Source: Callipepla californica brunnescens
Lineage: Eukaryota; Chordata; Aves; Galliformes; Odontophoridae
Direction: 5' to 3'
Assembly (NCBI GenBank): GCA_023055505.1
Contig: JALIRH010000120.1
Coordinates: 496,001-560,000 of the forward strand
DNA: 64,000 bases
A program made the translations under genes and the position numbers. How positions within the stretch are numbered: position 1 is the stretch's first letter; every line of letters starts with the position of its first letter. Of the stretch, positions 13,391-28,048 are shown one piece after another. Under the pieces are notes generated by a model. It was not told where the DNA came from. It saw only the letters and a program-made list of their open reading frames with translations, and ran no database searches.

Positions 13391-13900
13391 GCACTAACCC
13401 TAACCCTACATTAACCCTATCCTAACCCTAACCCTAACCCTAGCCCTAAACTACATTAACCCTAACGCTAACCCTAACCCTAAACCTAAACCTAAACCTA
13501 ACCCTAACCCTAACCCTAATTCCTAACCCTTACCTTAACTGTATCACAATCCCTATCCTAATTCTTACCCTAACCCTAACCCTTACCTAACCCTAACCCT
13601 AACCCTAACCCTAACCCTAACCCTAACCCTAACCCTAACCCTAACCCTAACCCTAACTCTAACCTTAACCCTAACCCTAATCCTAACCCTAACCCTAACC
13701 CTAATCCTAACCCTAACCCTAACCCTAACCCTAATTCCTAACCCTTACCTTAACTGTATCACAATCCCTATCCTAATTCTTATCCTAACCCTAATCCTTA
13801 CCCTAACCCTAGCCTAAACCAAACCCTAACCCTAACCCTAACCCTAACCCTAACCCTAACCCTAACCCTAACCCTAACCCTAACCCTACTTTACCCTAAC
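13391..13900 (+). repeat. Interstitial telomeric (CCCTAA)n block, unit 3
   Basis: Long-class block; the central perfect run is slightly shorter than in unit 2, which accounts for the 18-bp difference in unit length. Confidence 0.95.
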
Positions 13901-16184
13901 CCTAATCCTAACACTAACTCTACCTTTACTCCTTACCCTAACACTAATCCAATCCCGAACCCTAACCCTAATCCTAGCCCTAACTCTAACTTTATTCGTA
14001 ACCCTACCCCTAATCCAAACAATAACCCTTACCCTAATCAAACCCTATCCCTATTCCTAACCCTTACCCTAACCGTATCACAATCCCTATCCTAACTCTT
14101 ACCATAACCCAAACCCTAACCTAACCCTAACCCTAACCCTAACCCTATCCCTAACCCTTACCCTAACCCTAACCCTAACCCTACCCTAACCTTAACTCTA
14201 CCCTAACCGTATCCCTACCCTAACCCTAACCCTAATCCTAGCCCTTACTCTAACTTTATTCCTAACCCTACCCCTGATCCAAACACTAACCCTAACCTTA
14301 ATGTAGCCCTAACCCTATTCCTAACCCTTACCCTAACTGTATCCCATTCCCTATCCTAACTCTTACCATAACCCTAACCCTGATGCTAATGCTAACCCTA
14401 ACCCTGAATCTAACCCTTACCCTAACCCTATCCCTTACCCAGAAGCTAACACTTAGCGTTGTACAATACCTAACCGTACCCTAACCCTATCCCTAAACCT
14501 AAAAGGAACCCAAACTCTAACCCTAAATCTGTCCCTGAGCCTAACCTTCAACCTTACCCTAACCTTAACCCTAACCCTGTTCCATTCTCTAAACATATCT
14601 GTAAGCATTACCTTCATCCTAACTCGAACTCTACCCTAACCCTATCCCTTTGACCCCAACACAAAACCCAGATTGAGCCTGACCCTAACCTAGGTAGCAT
14701 AAAGTGTATGTAGGGTGAATTTGAGTTTTAGGGTCAAAGTTAAATTGTTAGTTTTAGGGTTAGGGTGAAGGATTGCTTTAGTTCTAGTATTAGGGTGTTT
14801 GGGGTTAGGGTTAGGGTAAGGATTTGGGGGTGGATTAGGTTTAGGGTCAGGTTTGGGGGAGTTTTGGGGTTAGGGTTAGATTTAGGATTAGGGTTAGCAA
14901 AAAAGTTGTTTTAGTTTTAGTTTAGGTTAGTGCTAGGATTAGGTTGAGTGTTCTTGTGAAGTTTAGGTTTAGGGTTAGGTTTAGGTTTAGATTGAGGTTT
15001 AGGGTAAGGAGTAGGGTTAATTTGACTTTTAGGGTCAGAGTAGAGTTAAGTCGTGTTAGGGTTAAGGTTAAGAACAGGATTCAGATTCCAATTAGGTTTT
15101 GGGTTCCTACTAGGGATAGGCCTCAAATTAGTGTTAAGGTTAGGGTTAGGGTTAGGTATAGGGAAAGGGTTAGTGTTAAGGCCAGGGCAAGTGTATGGTT
15201 TAGGGTAAAGATTGGATTTAGGGTTAGGTTTAGATGTAGGTTTGGTTTGATCGTTAGGGTGTGAGAAGGCACCGGCCTTGGATTTCATTTGGAGATTGGG
15301 TAAGGTTTAGGAATAGGAATAACATTGGTGTTTAAAAGATGATTAGTGTTAGTATTAGGGATAGGGTTACGGTTAGAGTTTAGTTAGGGTTGTTAGTTTT
15401 AGAGTGAGGGATAGGGGTATGGTTTGGTCTAGTACTTGGGTTAGGGTTTGGGATAGTCCTAGCATTAGTGTTAGGGTTAGGGTTCCGTTAGGGTTGTGGT
15501 AATCTGATGCTAGGTGTCGGGATTAGGGTTGTGCTTAAATGTGGGTTTGGTTTGAGGGTCAGAGTTAGGGTTAGGGTAGAGTTAGAATTAGGGTAAGAGT
15601 TAGGATTAGGTTTAGGATTAGGATAAAGATTAGGTTAGGATTAGTGTTGGCTTTAGGGTTGTGTCTGGGAGAAGGGTTAGTGTTAGGGATAGACTTAGGG
15701 TAAGAGTAAGTGTTAGGAATAGGCATAGGTTTTGGGAAAGTTTCAGAGTTTGGACTGGATTTATGATTAGGGTTAGGGACAAAGATTTTTTGAGATTTGT
15801 GATTAGATTTAGGGAGAAAAGTAGGCTGACTTGTGGTGTTAGCAGTAGGTTTAGGTTTAGGTTTAGGTTTAGGATTCCATTTGTATTTCTTGATCGAGGT
15901 TGGGTTAGTTGGAGTGTAAAGGTCAGAGTAGGGTTAGGCCTTGGGATAGGGTTAAGGTTTGGAATAGGATTAGGATTCAAATGATGTTACGGGTTGGTGT
16001 TAGGGTTAGGGAAAGGTTAGGATCAGGGTTGAGGTCAGGGTTAGGTATAGGAAAAGGGTTAGTGTTAGGGCTAGGGCAATTGGAAGGGTTAGGCTTAGGC
16101 TTAGATATTAGGGTTAGGTTTAGGCGGAGGTTTGGTTCGAGTGTCAGGGTGAGAGAAGGGGTAGGCCTGGGGTTTGGTTTTGGG

Positions 16185-16375
16185 TTACATCATACAAATC
16201 ATCCCATACATTAGGTGGGGTGGGAGGTGCAAGGAACAGCCAGCAAAGTGCTGAGTTCATTCCAATCAGAGGACCTGAAGATCGGGTAGCTACTATCAAA
16301 CCGTTTGTGTTGCCAATTCCGATGATATTTATGGGGCCCTGATGTTATGGTTCAGTGGGGAGTCACTATCAAGTC
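16185..16375 (+). pseudogene. Captured ERV protease fragment, unit 4
   Basis: Fourth copy; the right junction CAAGTC/CAAACCC is at the same base as in all of units 1-8. Confidence 0.75.
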
Positions 16376-18178
16376 CAAACCCAATCCAAACCCCAAACCT
16401 ACTCCTATTCCTAAACCTTATCTTAACCCTAAACCAAACCCAAACCCAAGGCCCTCCCCTTCTCTCAGCCTAACACTCAAACTAACCTAAACCCGAAACT
16501 AACCCTACATTTATCCTAATCTTATCCATATTCTAAGGCCTAACCCTACTCTGACCAGAAAGCTCATGTTGTCTAAAATCTACCCCTTACCTAAAACCTA
16601 AATCGACAAAAAAACCTAACCCGAAACCTCAACCTAACTCTTCTCCTAACTAGAACACCAGCACTTCACCTTACCCTAACTGGAAACCTAGGACTAAATC
16701 CTTACCTTGTCCAGAACCCTATTCCTAACCCAAACCAGAATTCTAACCTCTACCCTAACCAAAACCCTTCCCCTAAACCTAAACCTAATGCTACCCTCAA
16801 CCAAACCCTAGCCCTAAATCCTACCCTAAAACCAACACCACGTTTAAGCTCAAACCTCAAGCCTCAAAGAAAGCATCAGATTACCGCAGATCTCACCTAA
16901 CACTAACCCCAATCCAATCCCTACTACTAACCCCAAACCCAATCCAAACACCAAAACTATTCCTATTCCTAAACCTAACACTAAGCCAGAACCAAACCCA
17001 AGGCCTACCCCTTCTCTCAGCCTGACAATCAAACTAACCTAGACCTGAACGCAACGCTAAATCAAATACTAAAACTCACCCTTAGCCAAGGCCCTTTTAG
17101 GACCCTTCCCTGGTCCTAAAACTAAAGAGAACCCTACCCCTTCCACTAAACCTTCATCTACATCCCTAACCCTTACCCTAAACCTAAATCTACACCAAAA
17201 CCTAACCCTAACCCTAACATGTCTTCTAACTGTAAAACTAACGCTTCACCTAACCCGAACTGAAACCCCAGGACTAAACCTTACCTAACACCTAGCTATA
17301 TTCCTAACCCTATCCTGAAACCTAACGTTAACCCTAACCCTAAAAACAACTTGGAACCAAACCCTAACCCTAACCTAACCCTTATCAGAACCCTAAATCT
17401 AATCCTAACCGTTACCTCAATTTAACTCCAATTCTTCCTGAAATCTAAATGGGACCTTAAAACCAACCCCAGATTGAAGCCCAACCCTAAACCTAACACA
17501 AAGCATTAGATTACCACAGCCATCACCTAACTCTAACCCCAGCCTTAACGCTAATACTATCCCAAACACTATTCCAATTCCTAAACCCAACACAAACCCA
17601 AAAACACAAAGCCTACAATTCTCACAGCCTAACACTGAAAGGAAACCTAAATCTTACCCTAACTCTAAAACTAATCCCAAGCATGACCACAATTTAAACT
17701 CTAAATCTACCTTCAAACTAAAGCTGACCCTAACACCAACCTCAAGCCCAACCCTAAGCCTAACACAAAGCATTAGATTACCACAACGCTAACCTAACTT
17801 CTAACCCCCACCCTAACACTAATACTAAAGCAATCAGATTCCAAATACTAACCCAATTCCTATTCTGAAACCCAAAACTATTCCAAAAACAAACCCAAGG
17901 CCTAACCTTTCTCTCACCCTAACAATCAAAGAAAACCTATTCCTAAACCTAATCCTAAATCTAGTCCTAACCCTAACCCTCACCCTTAATCTAACCCCAA
18001 CCCCCACCCAGAAGCTAACACTTAGCATTGTACAATACCTAAACGTACCCCTAATCCTTATCACTAAACCTAAAAGGAACCTGAAACATAGTGCTAAATC
18101 CGAACCCTAACCCTGAAGACCAACGCCAACAATGAACCAATTCCTATACCTTTTCCTTCCTCCAAATTGATTCCTAGC

Positions 18179-18528
18179 ACTAACCCTAACCCTACATTAA
18201 CCCTAACCCTAACCCTAACCCTAGCCCTAAACTACATTAACCCTAACCCTAACCCTAACCCTAACCCTAACCCTAACTCTAACCTTAACCCTAACCCTAA
18301 TCCTAACCCTAACCCTAACCCTAATCCTAACCCTAACCCTAACCCTACCCTAACCCTAACCCTAACCCTAACCCTAACCCTAACCCTAACCCTACCCTAA
18401 CCCTAACCCTAACCCTAACCCTAACCCTAACCCTTACCCTAACACTAGCCTAACCCAAACCCTAACCCTAACCCTACCCTAACCCTAACCCTAACCCTAA
18501 CCCTATCCCTAACCCTACTTTACCCTAA
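18179..18528 (+). repeat. Interstitial telomeric (CCCTAA)n block, unit 4
   Basis: Short-class block, one hexamer shorter than unit 1. Confidence 0.95.
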
Positions 18529-20747
18529 CCCTAATCCTAACACTAACTCTAACTTTATTCTTAACCCTACCCCTAATCCAAACAATAACCCTTACCCTAA
18601 TCAAACCCTATCCCTATTCCTAACCCTTACCCTAACCGTATCACAATCCCTATCCTAACTCTTACCATAACCCAAACCCTAACCTAACCCTAACCCTAAC
18701 CCTAACCCTATCCCTAACCCTTACCCTAACCCTAACCCTAACCCTACCCTAACCTTAACTCTACCCTAACCGTATCCCTACCCTAACCCTAACCCTAATC
18801 CTAGCCCTTACTCTAACTTTATTCCTAACCCTACCCCTGATCCAAACACTAACCCTAACCTTAATGTAACCCTAACCCTATTCCTAACCCTTACCCTAAC
18901 TGTATCCCATTTCCTATCCTAACTCTTACCATAACCCTAACCCTGATGCTAATGCTAACCCTAACCCTGAATCTAACCCTTACCCTAACCCTATCCCTTA
19001 CCCAGAAGCTAACACTTAGCGTTGTACAATACCTAACCGTACCCTAACCCTATCCCTAAACCTAAAAGGAACCCAAACTCTAACCCTAAATCTGTCCCTG
19101 AGCCTAACCTTCAACCTTACCCTAACCTTAACCCTAACCCTGTTCCATTCTCTAAACATATCTGTAAGCATTACCTTCATCCTAACTCGAACTCTACCCT
19201 AACCCTATCCCTTTGACCCCAACACAAAACCCAGATTGAGCCTGACCCTAACCTAGGTAGCATAAAGTGTATGTAGGGTGAATTTGAGTTTTAGGGTCAA
19301 AGTTAAATTGTTAGTTTTAGGGTTAGGGTGAAGGATTGCTTTAGTTCTAGTATTAGGGTGTTTGGGGTTAGGGTTAGGGTAAGGATTTGGGGGTGGATTA
19401 GGTTTAGGGTCAGGTTTGGGGGAGTTTTGGGGTTAGGGTTAGATTTAGGATTAGGGTTAGCAAAAAAGTTGTTTTAGTTTTAGTTTAGGTTAGTGCTAGG
19501 ATTAGGTTGAGTGTTCTTGTGAAGTTTAGGTTTAGGGTTAGGTTTAGGTTTAGATTGAGGTTTAGGGTAAGGAGTAGGGTTAATTTGACTTTTAGGGTCA
19601 GAGTAGAGTTAAGTCGTGTTAGGGTTAAGGTTAAGAACAGGATTCAGATTCCAATTAGGTTTTGGGTTCCTACTAGGGATAGGCCTCAAATTAGTGTTAA
19701 GGTTAGGGTTAGGGTTAGGTATAGGGAAAGGGTTAGTGTTATGGCCAGGGCAAGTGTATGGTTTAGGGTAAAGATTGGATTTAGGGTTAGGTTTAGATGT
19801 AGGTTTGGTTTGATCGTTAGGGTGTGAGAAGGCACCGGCCTTGGATTTCATTTGGAGATTGGGTAAGGTTTAGGAATAGGAATAACATTGGTGTTTAAAA
19901 GATGATTAGTGTTAGTATTAGGGATAGGGTTACGGTTAGAGTTTAGTTAGGGTTGTTAGTTTTAGAGTGAGGGATAGGGGTATGGTTTGGTCTAGTACTT
20001 GGGTTAGGGTTTGGGATAGTCCTAGCATTAGTGTTAGGGTTAGGGTTCCGTTAGGGTTGTGGTAATCTGATGCTAGGTGTCGGGATTAGGGTTGTGCTTA
20101 AATGTGGGTTTGGTTTGAGGGTCAGAGTTAGGGTTAGGGTAGAGTTAGAATTAGGGTAAGAGTTAGGATTAGGTTTAGGATTAGGATAAAGATTAGGTTA
20201 GGATTAGTGTTGGCTTTAGGGTTGTGTCTGGGAGAAGGGTTAGTGTTAGGGATAGACTTAGGGTAAGAGTAAGTGTTAGGAATTGGCATAGGTTTTGGGA
20301 AAGTTTCAGAGTTTGGACTGGATTTATGATTAGGGATAGGGACAAAGATTTTTTGAGATTTATGATTAGATTTAGGGAGAAAAGTAGGCTGACTTGTGGT
20401 GTTAGCAGTAGGTTTAGGTTTAGGTTTAGGTTTAGGATTCCATTTGTATTTATTGATCGAGGTTGGGTTAGTTGGAGTGTAAAGGTCAGAGTAGGGTTAG
20501 GCCTTGGGATAGGGTTAAGGTTTGGAATAGGATTAGGATTCAAATGATGTTACGGGTTGGTGTTAGGGTTAGGGAAAGGTTAGGATCAGGGTTGAGGTCA
20601 GGGTTAGGTATAGGAAAAGGGTTAGTGTTAGGGCTAGGGCAATTGGAAGGGTTAGGCTTAGGCTTAGATATTAGGGTTAGGTTTAGGCGGAGGTTTGGTT
20701 CGAGTATCAGGGTGAGAGAAGGGGTAGGCCTGGGGTTTGGTTTTGGG

Positions 20748-20938
20748 TTACATCATACAAATCATCCCATACATTAGGTGGGGTGGGAGGTGCAAGGAAC
20801 AGCCAGCAAAGTGCTGAGTTCATTCCAATCAGAGGACCTGAAGATCGGGTAGCTACTATCAAACCGTTTGTGTTGCCAATTCCGATGATATTTATGGGGC
20901 CCTGATGTTATGGTTCAGTGGGGAGTCACTATCAAGTC
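20748..20938 (+). pseudogene. Captured ERV protease fragment, unit 5
   Basis: Fifth copy, same junctions and same premature TGA. Confidence 0.75.
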
Positions 20939-22739
20939 CAAACCCAATCCAAACCCCAAACCTACTCCTATTCCTAAACCTTATCTTAACCCTAAACCAA
21001 ACCCAAACCCAAGGCCCTCCCCTTCTCTCAGCCTAACACTCAAACTAACCTAAACCCGAAACTAACCCTACATTTATCCTAATCTTATCCATATTCTAAG
21101 GCCTAACCCTACTCTGACCAGAAAGCTCATGTTGTCTAAAATCTACCCCTTACCTAAAACCTAAATCGACAAAAAAACCTAACCCGAAACCTCAACCTAA
21201 CTCTTCTCCTAACTAGAACACCAGCACTTCACCTTACCCTAACTGGAAACCTAGGACTAAATCCTTACCTTGTCCAGAACCCTATTCCTAACCCAAACCA
21301 GAATTCTAACCTCTACCCTAACCAAAACCCTTCCCCTAAACCTAAACCTAATGCTACCCTCAACCAAACCCTAGCCCTAAATCCTACCCTAAAACCAACA
21401 CCACGTTTAAGCTCAAACCTCAAGCCTCAAAGAAAGCATCAGATTACCGCAGATCTCACCTAACACTAACCCCAATCCAATCCCTACTACTAACCCCAAA
21501 CCCAATCCAAACACCAAAACTATTCCTATTCCTAAACCTAACACTAAGCCAGAACCAAACCCAAGGCCTACCCCTTCTCTCAGCCTGACACTCAAACTAA
21601 CCTAGACCTGAACGCAACGCTAAATCAAATACTAAAACTCACCCTTAGCCAAGGCCCTTTTAGGACCCTTCCCTGGTCCTAAAACTAAAGAGAACCCTAC
21701 CCCTTCCACTAAACCTTCATCTACATCCCTAACCCTTACCCTAAACCTAAATCTACACCAAAACCTAACCCTAACCCTAACATGTCTTCTAACTGTAAAA
21801 CTAACGCTTCACCTAACCCGAACTGAAACCCCAGGACTAAACCTTACCTAACACCTAGCTATATTCCTAACCCTATCCTGAAACCTAACGTTAACCCTAA
21901 CCCTAAAAACAACTTGGAACCAAACCCTAACCCTAACCTAACCCTTATCAGAACCCTAAATCTAATCCTAACCGTTACCTCAATTGAACTCCAATTCTTC
22001 CTGAAATCTAAATGGGACCTTAAAACCAACCCCAGATTGAAGCCCAACCCTAAACCTAACACAAAGCATTAGATTACCACAGCCATCACCTAACTCTAAC
22101 CCCAGCCTTAACGCTAATACTATCCCAAACACTATTCCAATTCCTAAACCCAACACAAACCCAAAAACACAAAGCCTACAATTCTCACAGCCTAACACTG
22201 AAAGGAAACCTAAATCTTACCCTAACTCTAAAACTAATCCAAAGCATGACCACAATTTCAACTCTAAATCTACCTTCAAACTAAAGCTGACCCTAACACC
22301 AACCTCAAGCCCAACCCTAAGCCTAACACAAAGCATTAGATTACCACAACGCTCACCTAACTTCTAACCCCCACCCTAACACTAATACTAAAGCAATCAG
22401 ATTCCAAATACTAACCCAATTCCTATTCTGAAACCCAAAACTATTCCAAAAACAAACCCAAGGCCTAACCTTTCTCTCACCCTAACAATCAAAGAAAACC
22501 TATTCCTAAACCTAATCCTAAATCTAGTCCTAACCCTAACCCTCACCCTTAATCTAACCCCAACCCCCACCCAGAAGCTAACACTTAGCATTGTACAATA
22601 CCTAAACGTACCCCTAATCCTTATCACTAAACCTAAAAGGAACCTGAAACATAGTGCTAAATCCGAACCCTAACCCTGAAGACTAACGCTAACAATGAAC
22701 CAATTCCTATACCTTTTCCTTCCTCCAAATTGATTCCTA

Positions 22740-23256
22740 GCACTAACCCTAACCCTACATTAACCCTATCCTAACCCTAACCCTAACCCTAGCCCTAAAC
22801 TACATTAACCCTAACGCTAACCCTAACCCTAAACCTAAACCTAAACCTAACCCTAACCCTAACCCTAATTCCTAACCCTTACCTTAACTGTATCACAATC
22901 CCTATCCTAATTCTTACCCTAACCCTAACCCTTACCTAACCCTAACCCTAACCCTAACCCTAACCCTAACCCTAACCCTAACCCTAACCCTAACCCTAAC
23001 CCTAACTCTAACCTTAACCCTAACCCTAATCCTAACCCTAACCCTAACCCTAATCCTAACCCTAACCCTAACCCTAACCCTAATTCCTAACCCTTACCTT
23101 AACTGTATCACAATCCCTATCCTAATTCTTATCCTAACCCTAATCCTTACCCTAACCCTAGCCTAAACCAAACCCTAACCCTAACCCTAACCCTAACCCT
23201 AACCCTAACCCTAACCCTAACCCTAACCCTAACCCTAACCCTACTTTACCCTAACC
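22740..23256 (+). repeat. Interstitial telomeric (CCCTAA)n block, unit 5
   Basis: Long-class block with the two internal interruptions. Confidence 0.95.
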
Positions 23257-25539
23257 CTAATCCTAACACTAACTCTACCTTTACTCCTTACCCTAACACT
23301 AATCCAATCCCGAACCCTAACCCTAATCCTAGCCCTAACTCTAACTTTATTCGTAACCCTACCCCTAATCCAAACAATAACCCTTACCCTAATCAAACCC
23401 TATCCCTATTCCTAACCCTTACCCTAACCGTATCACAATCCCTATCCTAACTCTTACCATAACCCAAACCCTAACCTAACCCTAACCCTAACCCTAACCC
23501 TATCCCTAACCCTTACCCTAACCCTAACCCTAACCCTACCCTAACCTTAACTCTACCCTAACCGTATCCCTACCCTAACCCTAACCCTAATCCTAGCCCT
23601 TACTCTAACTTTATTCCTAACCCTACCCCTGATCCAAACACTAACCCTAACCTTAATGTAACCCTAACCCTATTCCTAACCCTTACCCTAACTGTATCCC
23701 ATTCCCTATCCTAACTCTTACCATAACCCTAACCCTGATGCTAATGCTAACCCTAACCCTGAATCTAACCCTTACCCTAACCCTATCCCTTACCCAGAAG
23801 CTAACACTTAGCGTTGTACAATACCTAACCGTACCCTAACCCTATCCCTAAACCTAAAAGGAACCCAAACTCTAACCCTAAATCTGTCCCTGAGCCTAAC
23901 CTTCAACCTTACCCTAACCTTAACCCTAACCCTGTTCCATTCTCTAAACATATCTGTAAGCATTACCTTCATCCTAACTCGAACTCTACCCTAACCCTAT
24001 CCCTTTGACCCCAACACAAAACCCAGATTGAGCCTGACCCTAACCTAGGTAGCATAAAGTGTATGTAGGGTGAATTTGAGTTTTAGGGTCAAAGTTAAAT
24101 TGTTAGTTTTAGGGTTAGGGTGAAGGATTGCTTTAGTTCTAGTATTAGGGTGTTTGGGGTTAGGGTTAGGGTAAGGATTTGGGGGTGGATTAGGTTTAGG
24201 GTCAGGTTTGGGGGAGTTTTGGGGTTAGGGTTAGATTTAGGATTAGGGTTAGCAAAAAAGTTGTTTTAGTTTTAGTTTAGGTTAGTGCTAGGATTAGGTT
24301 GAGTGTTCTTGTGAAGTTTAGGTTTAGGGTTAGGTTTAGGTTTAGATTGAGGTTTAGGGTAAGGAGTAGGGTTAATTTGACTTTTAGGGTCAGAGTAGAG
24401 TTAAGTCGTGTTAGGGTTAAGGTTAAGAACAGGATTCAGATTCCAATTAGGTTTTGGGTTCCTACTAGGGATAGGCCTCAAATTAGTGTTAAGGTTAGGG
24501 TTAGGGTTAGGTATAGGGAAAGGGTTAGTGTTATGGCCAGGGCAAGTGTATGGTTTAGGGTAAAGATTGGATTTAGGGTTAGGTTTAGATGTAGGTTTGG
24601 TTTGATCGTTAGGGTGTGAGAAGGCACCGGCCTTGGATTTCATTTGGAGATTGGGTAAGGTTTAGGAATAGGAATAACATTGGTGTTTAAAAGATGATTA
24701 GTGTTAGTATTAGGGATAGGGTTACGGTTAGAGTTTAGTTAGGGTTGTTAGTTTTAGAGTGAGGGATAGGGGTATGGTTTGGTCTAGTACTTGGGTTAGG
24801 GTTTGGGATAGTCATAGCATTAGTGTTAGGGTTAGGGTTCCGTTAGGGTTGTGGTAATCTGATGCTAGGTGTCGGGATTAGGGTTGTGCTTAAATGTGGG
24901 TTTGGTTTGAGGGTCAGAGTTAGGGTTAGGGTAGAGTTAGAATTAGGGTAAGAGTTAGGATTAGGTTTAGGATTAGGATAAAGATTAGGTTAGGATTAGT
25001 GTTGGCTTTAGGGTTGTGTCTGGGAGAAGGGTTAGTGTTAGGGATAGACTTAGGGTAAGAGTAAGTGTTAGGAATTGGCATAGGTTTTGGGAAAGTTTCA
25101 GAGTTTGGACTGGATTTATGATTAGGGATAGGGACAAAGATTTTTTGAGATTTATGATTAGATTTAGGGAGAAAAGTAGGCTGACTTGTGGTGTTAGCAG
25201 TAGGTTTAGGTTTAGGTTTAGGTTTAGGATTCCATTTGTATTTATTGATCGAGGTTGGGTTAGTTTGAGTGTAAAGGTCAGAGTAGGGTTAGGCCTTGGG
25301 ATAGGGTTAAGGTTTGGAATAGGATTAGGATTCAAATGATGTTACGGGTTGGTGTTAGGGTTAGGGAAAGGTTAGGATCAGGGTTGAGGTCAGGGTTAGG
25401 TATAGGAAAAGGGTTAGTGTTAGGGCTAGGGCAATTGGAAGGGTTAGGCTTAGGCTTAGATATTAGGGTTAGGTTTAGGCGGAGGTTTGGTTCGAGTATC
25501 AGGGTGAGAGAAGGGGTAGGCCTGGGGTTTGGTTTTGGG

Positions 25540-25730
25540 TTACATCATACAAATCATCCCATACATTAGGTGGGGTGGGAGGTGCAAGGAACAGCCAGCA
25601 AAGTGCTGAGTTCATTCCAATCAGAGGACCTGAAGATCGGGTAGCTACTATCAAACCGTTTGTGTTGCCAATTCCGATGATATTTATGGGGCCCTGATGT
25701 TATGGTTCAGTGGGGAGTCACTATCAAGTC
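25540..25730 (+). pseudogene. Captured ERV protease fragment, unit 6
   Basis: Sixth copy, same junctions; no private difference seen. Confidence 0.75.
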
Positions 25731-27531
25731 CAAACCCAATCCAAACCCCAAACCTACTCCTATTCCTAAACCTTATCTTAACCCTAAACCAAACCCAAAC
25801 CCAAGGCCCTCCCCTTCTCTCAGCCTAACACTCAAACTAACCTAAACCCGAAACTAACCCTACATTTATCCTAATCTTATCCATATTCTAAGGCCTAACC
25901 CTACTCTGACCAGAAAGCTCATGTTGTCTAAAATCTACCCCTTACCTAAAACCTAAATCGACAAAAAAACCTAACCCGAAACCTCAACCTAACTCTTCTC
26001 CTAACTAGAACACCAGCACTTCACCTTACCCTAACTGGAAACCTAGGACTAAATCCTTACCTTGTCCAGAACCCTATTCCTAACCCAAACCAGAATTCTA
26101 ACCTCTACCCTAACCAAAACCCTTCCCCTAAACCTAAACCTAATGCTACCCTCAACCAAACCCTAGCCCTAAATCCTACCCTAAAACCAACACCACGTTT
26201 AAGCTCAAACCTCAAGCCTCAAAGAAAGCATCAGATTACCGCAGATCTCACCTAACACTAACCCCAATCCAATCCCTACTACTAACCCCAAACCCAATCC
26301 AAACACCAAAACTATTCCTATTCCTAAACCTAACACTAAGCCAGAACCAAACCCAAGGCCTACCCCTTCTCTCAGCCTGACACTCAAACTAACCTAGACC
26401 TGAACGCAACGCTAAATCAAATACTAAAACTCACCCTTAGCCAAGGCCCTTTTAGGACCCTTCCCTGGTCCTAAAACTAAAGAGAACCCTACCCCTTCCA
26501 CTAAACCTTCATCTACATCCCTAACCCTTACCCTAAACCTAAATCTACACCAAAACCTAACCCTAACCCTAACATGTCTTCTAACTGTAAAACTAACGCT
26601 TCACCTAACCCGAACTGAAACCCCAGGACTAAACCTTACCTAACACCTAGCTATATTCCTAACCCTATCCTGAAACCTAACGTTAACCCTAACCCTAAAA
26701 ACAACTTGGAACCAAACCCTAACCCTAACCTAACCCTTATCAGAACCCTAAATCTAATCCTAACCGTTACCTCAATTGAACTCCAATTCTTCCTGAAATC
26801 TAAATGGGACCTTAAAACCAACCCCAGATTGAAGCCCAACCCTAAACCTAACACAAAGCATTAGATTACCACAGCCATCACCTAACTCTAACCCCAGCCT
26901 TAACGCTAATACTATCCCAAACACTATTCCAATTCCTAAACCCAACACAAACCCAAAAACACAAAGCCTACAATTCTCACAGCCTAACACTGAAAGGAAA
27001 CCTAAATCTTACCCTAACTCTAAAACTAATCCAAAGCATGACCACAATTTAAACTCTAAATCTACCTTCAAACTAAAGCTGACCCTAACACCAACCTCAA
27101 GCCCAACCCTAAGCCTAACACAAAGCATTAGATTACCACAACGCTCACCTAACTTCTAACCCCCACCCTAACACTAATACTAAAGCAATCAGATTCCAAA
27201 TACTAACCCAATTCCTATTCTGAAACCCAAAACTATTCCAAAAACAAACCCAAGGCCTAACCTTTCTCTCACCCTAACAATCAAAGAAAACCTATTCCTA
27301 AACCTAATCCTAAATCTAGTCCTAACCCTAACCCTCACCCTTAATCTAACCCCAACCCCCACCCAGAAGCTAACACTTAGCATTGTACAATACCTAAACG
27401 TACCCCTAATCCTTATCACTAAACCTAAAAGGAACCTGAAACATAGTGCTAAATCCGAACCCTAACCCTGAAGACTAACGCTAACAATGAACCAATTCCT
27501 ATACCTTTTCCTTCCTCCAAATTGATTCCTA

Positions 27532-28048
27532 GCACTAACCCTAACCCTACATTAACCCTATCCTAACCCTAACCCTAACCCTAGCCCTAAACTACATTAA
27601 CCCTAACGCTAACCCTAACCCTAAACCTAAACCTAAACCTAACCCTAACCCTAACCCTAATTCCTAACCCTTACCTTAACTGTATCACAATCCCTATCCT
27701 AATTCTTACCCTAACCCTAACCCTTACCTAACCCTAACCCTAACCCTAACCCTAACCCTAACCCTAACCCTAACCCTAACCCTAACCCTAACCCTAACTC
27801 TAACCTTAACCCTAACCCTAATCCTAACCCTAACCCTAACCCTAATCCTAACCCTAACCCTAACCCTAACCCTAATTCCTAACCCTTACCTTAACTGTAT
27901 CACAATCCCTATCCTAATTCTTATCCTAACCCTAATCCTTACCCTAACCCTAGCCTAAACCAAACCCTAACCCTAACCCTAACCCTAACCCTAACCCTAA
28001 CCCTAACCCTAACCCTAACCCTAACCCTAACCCTACTTTACCCTAACC
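27532..28048 (+). repeat. Interstitial telomeric (CCCTAA)n block, unit 6
   Basis: Long-class block, same length as in unit 5. Confidence 0.95.

Larger units (their letters stand above)
9368..14153. repeat. Macrosatellite unit 3 (long class)
   Basis: Long-class CCCTAA block at 13,391-13,900. It shares CTGACAATC near 12,240 with unit 4 only (the others have CTGACACTC), while its AAGGCC near 10,393 groups it with units 1, 4 and 7. Confidence 0.9.
14154..18716. repeat. Macrosatellite unit 4 (short class)
   Basis: Short-class CCCTAA block like unit 1. With unit 1 it also shares CAATTTAACTCC near 17,418 and ACCAACGCCAACAATG near 18,120. Private changes are ATGTAGCCC near 14,303 and TATTTCTTGATC near 15,885. 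It looks like a recombinant between a unit-1-like right half and a unit-3-like middle. Confidence 0.9.
18717..23508. repeat. Macrosatellite unit 5 (long class)
   Basis: First unit carrying the variant set of units 5-9: GGAATTGGCATAGG near 20,280, ATTAGGGATAGGG near 20,332 and TTTATGATTAG near 20,360. It keeps TTAGTTGGAGTG near 20,468 as in units 1-4. Private: CAATTTCAACTC near 22,254. Confidence 0.9.
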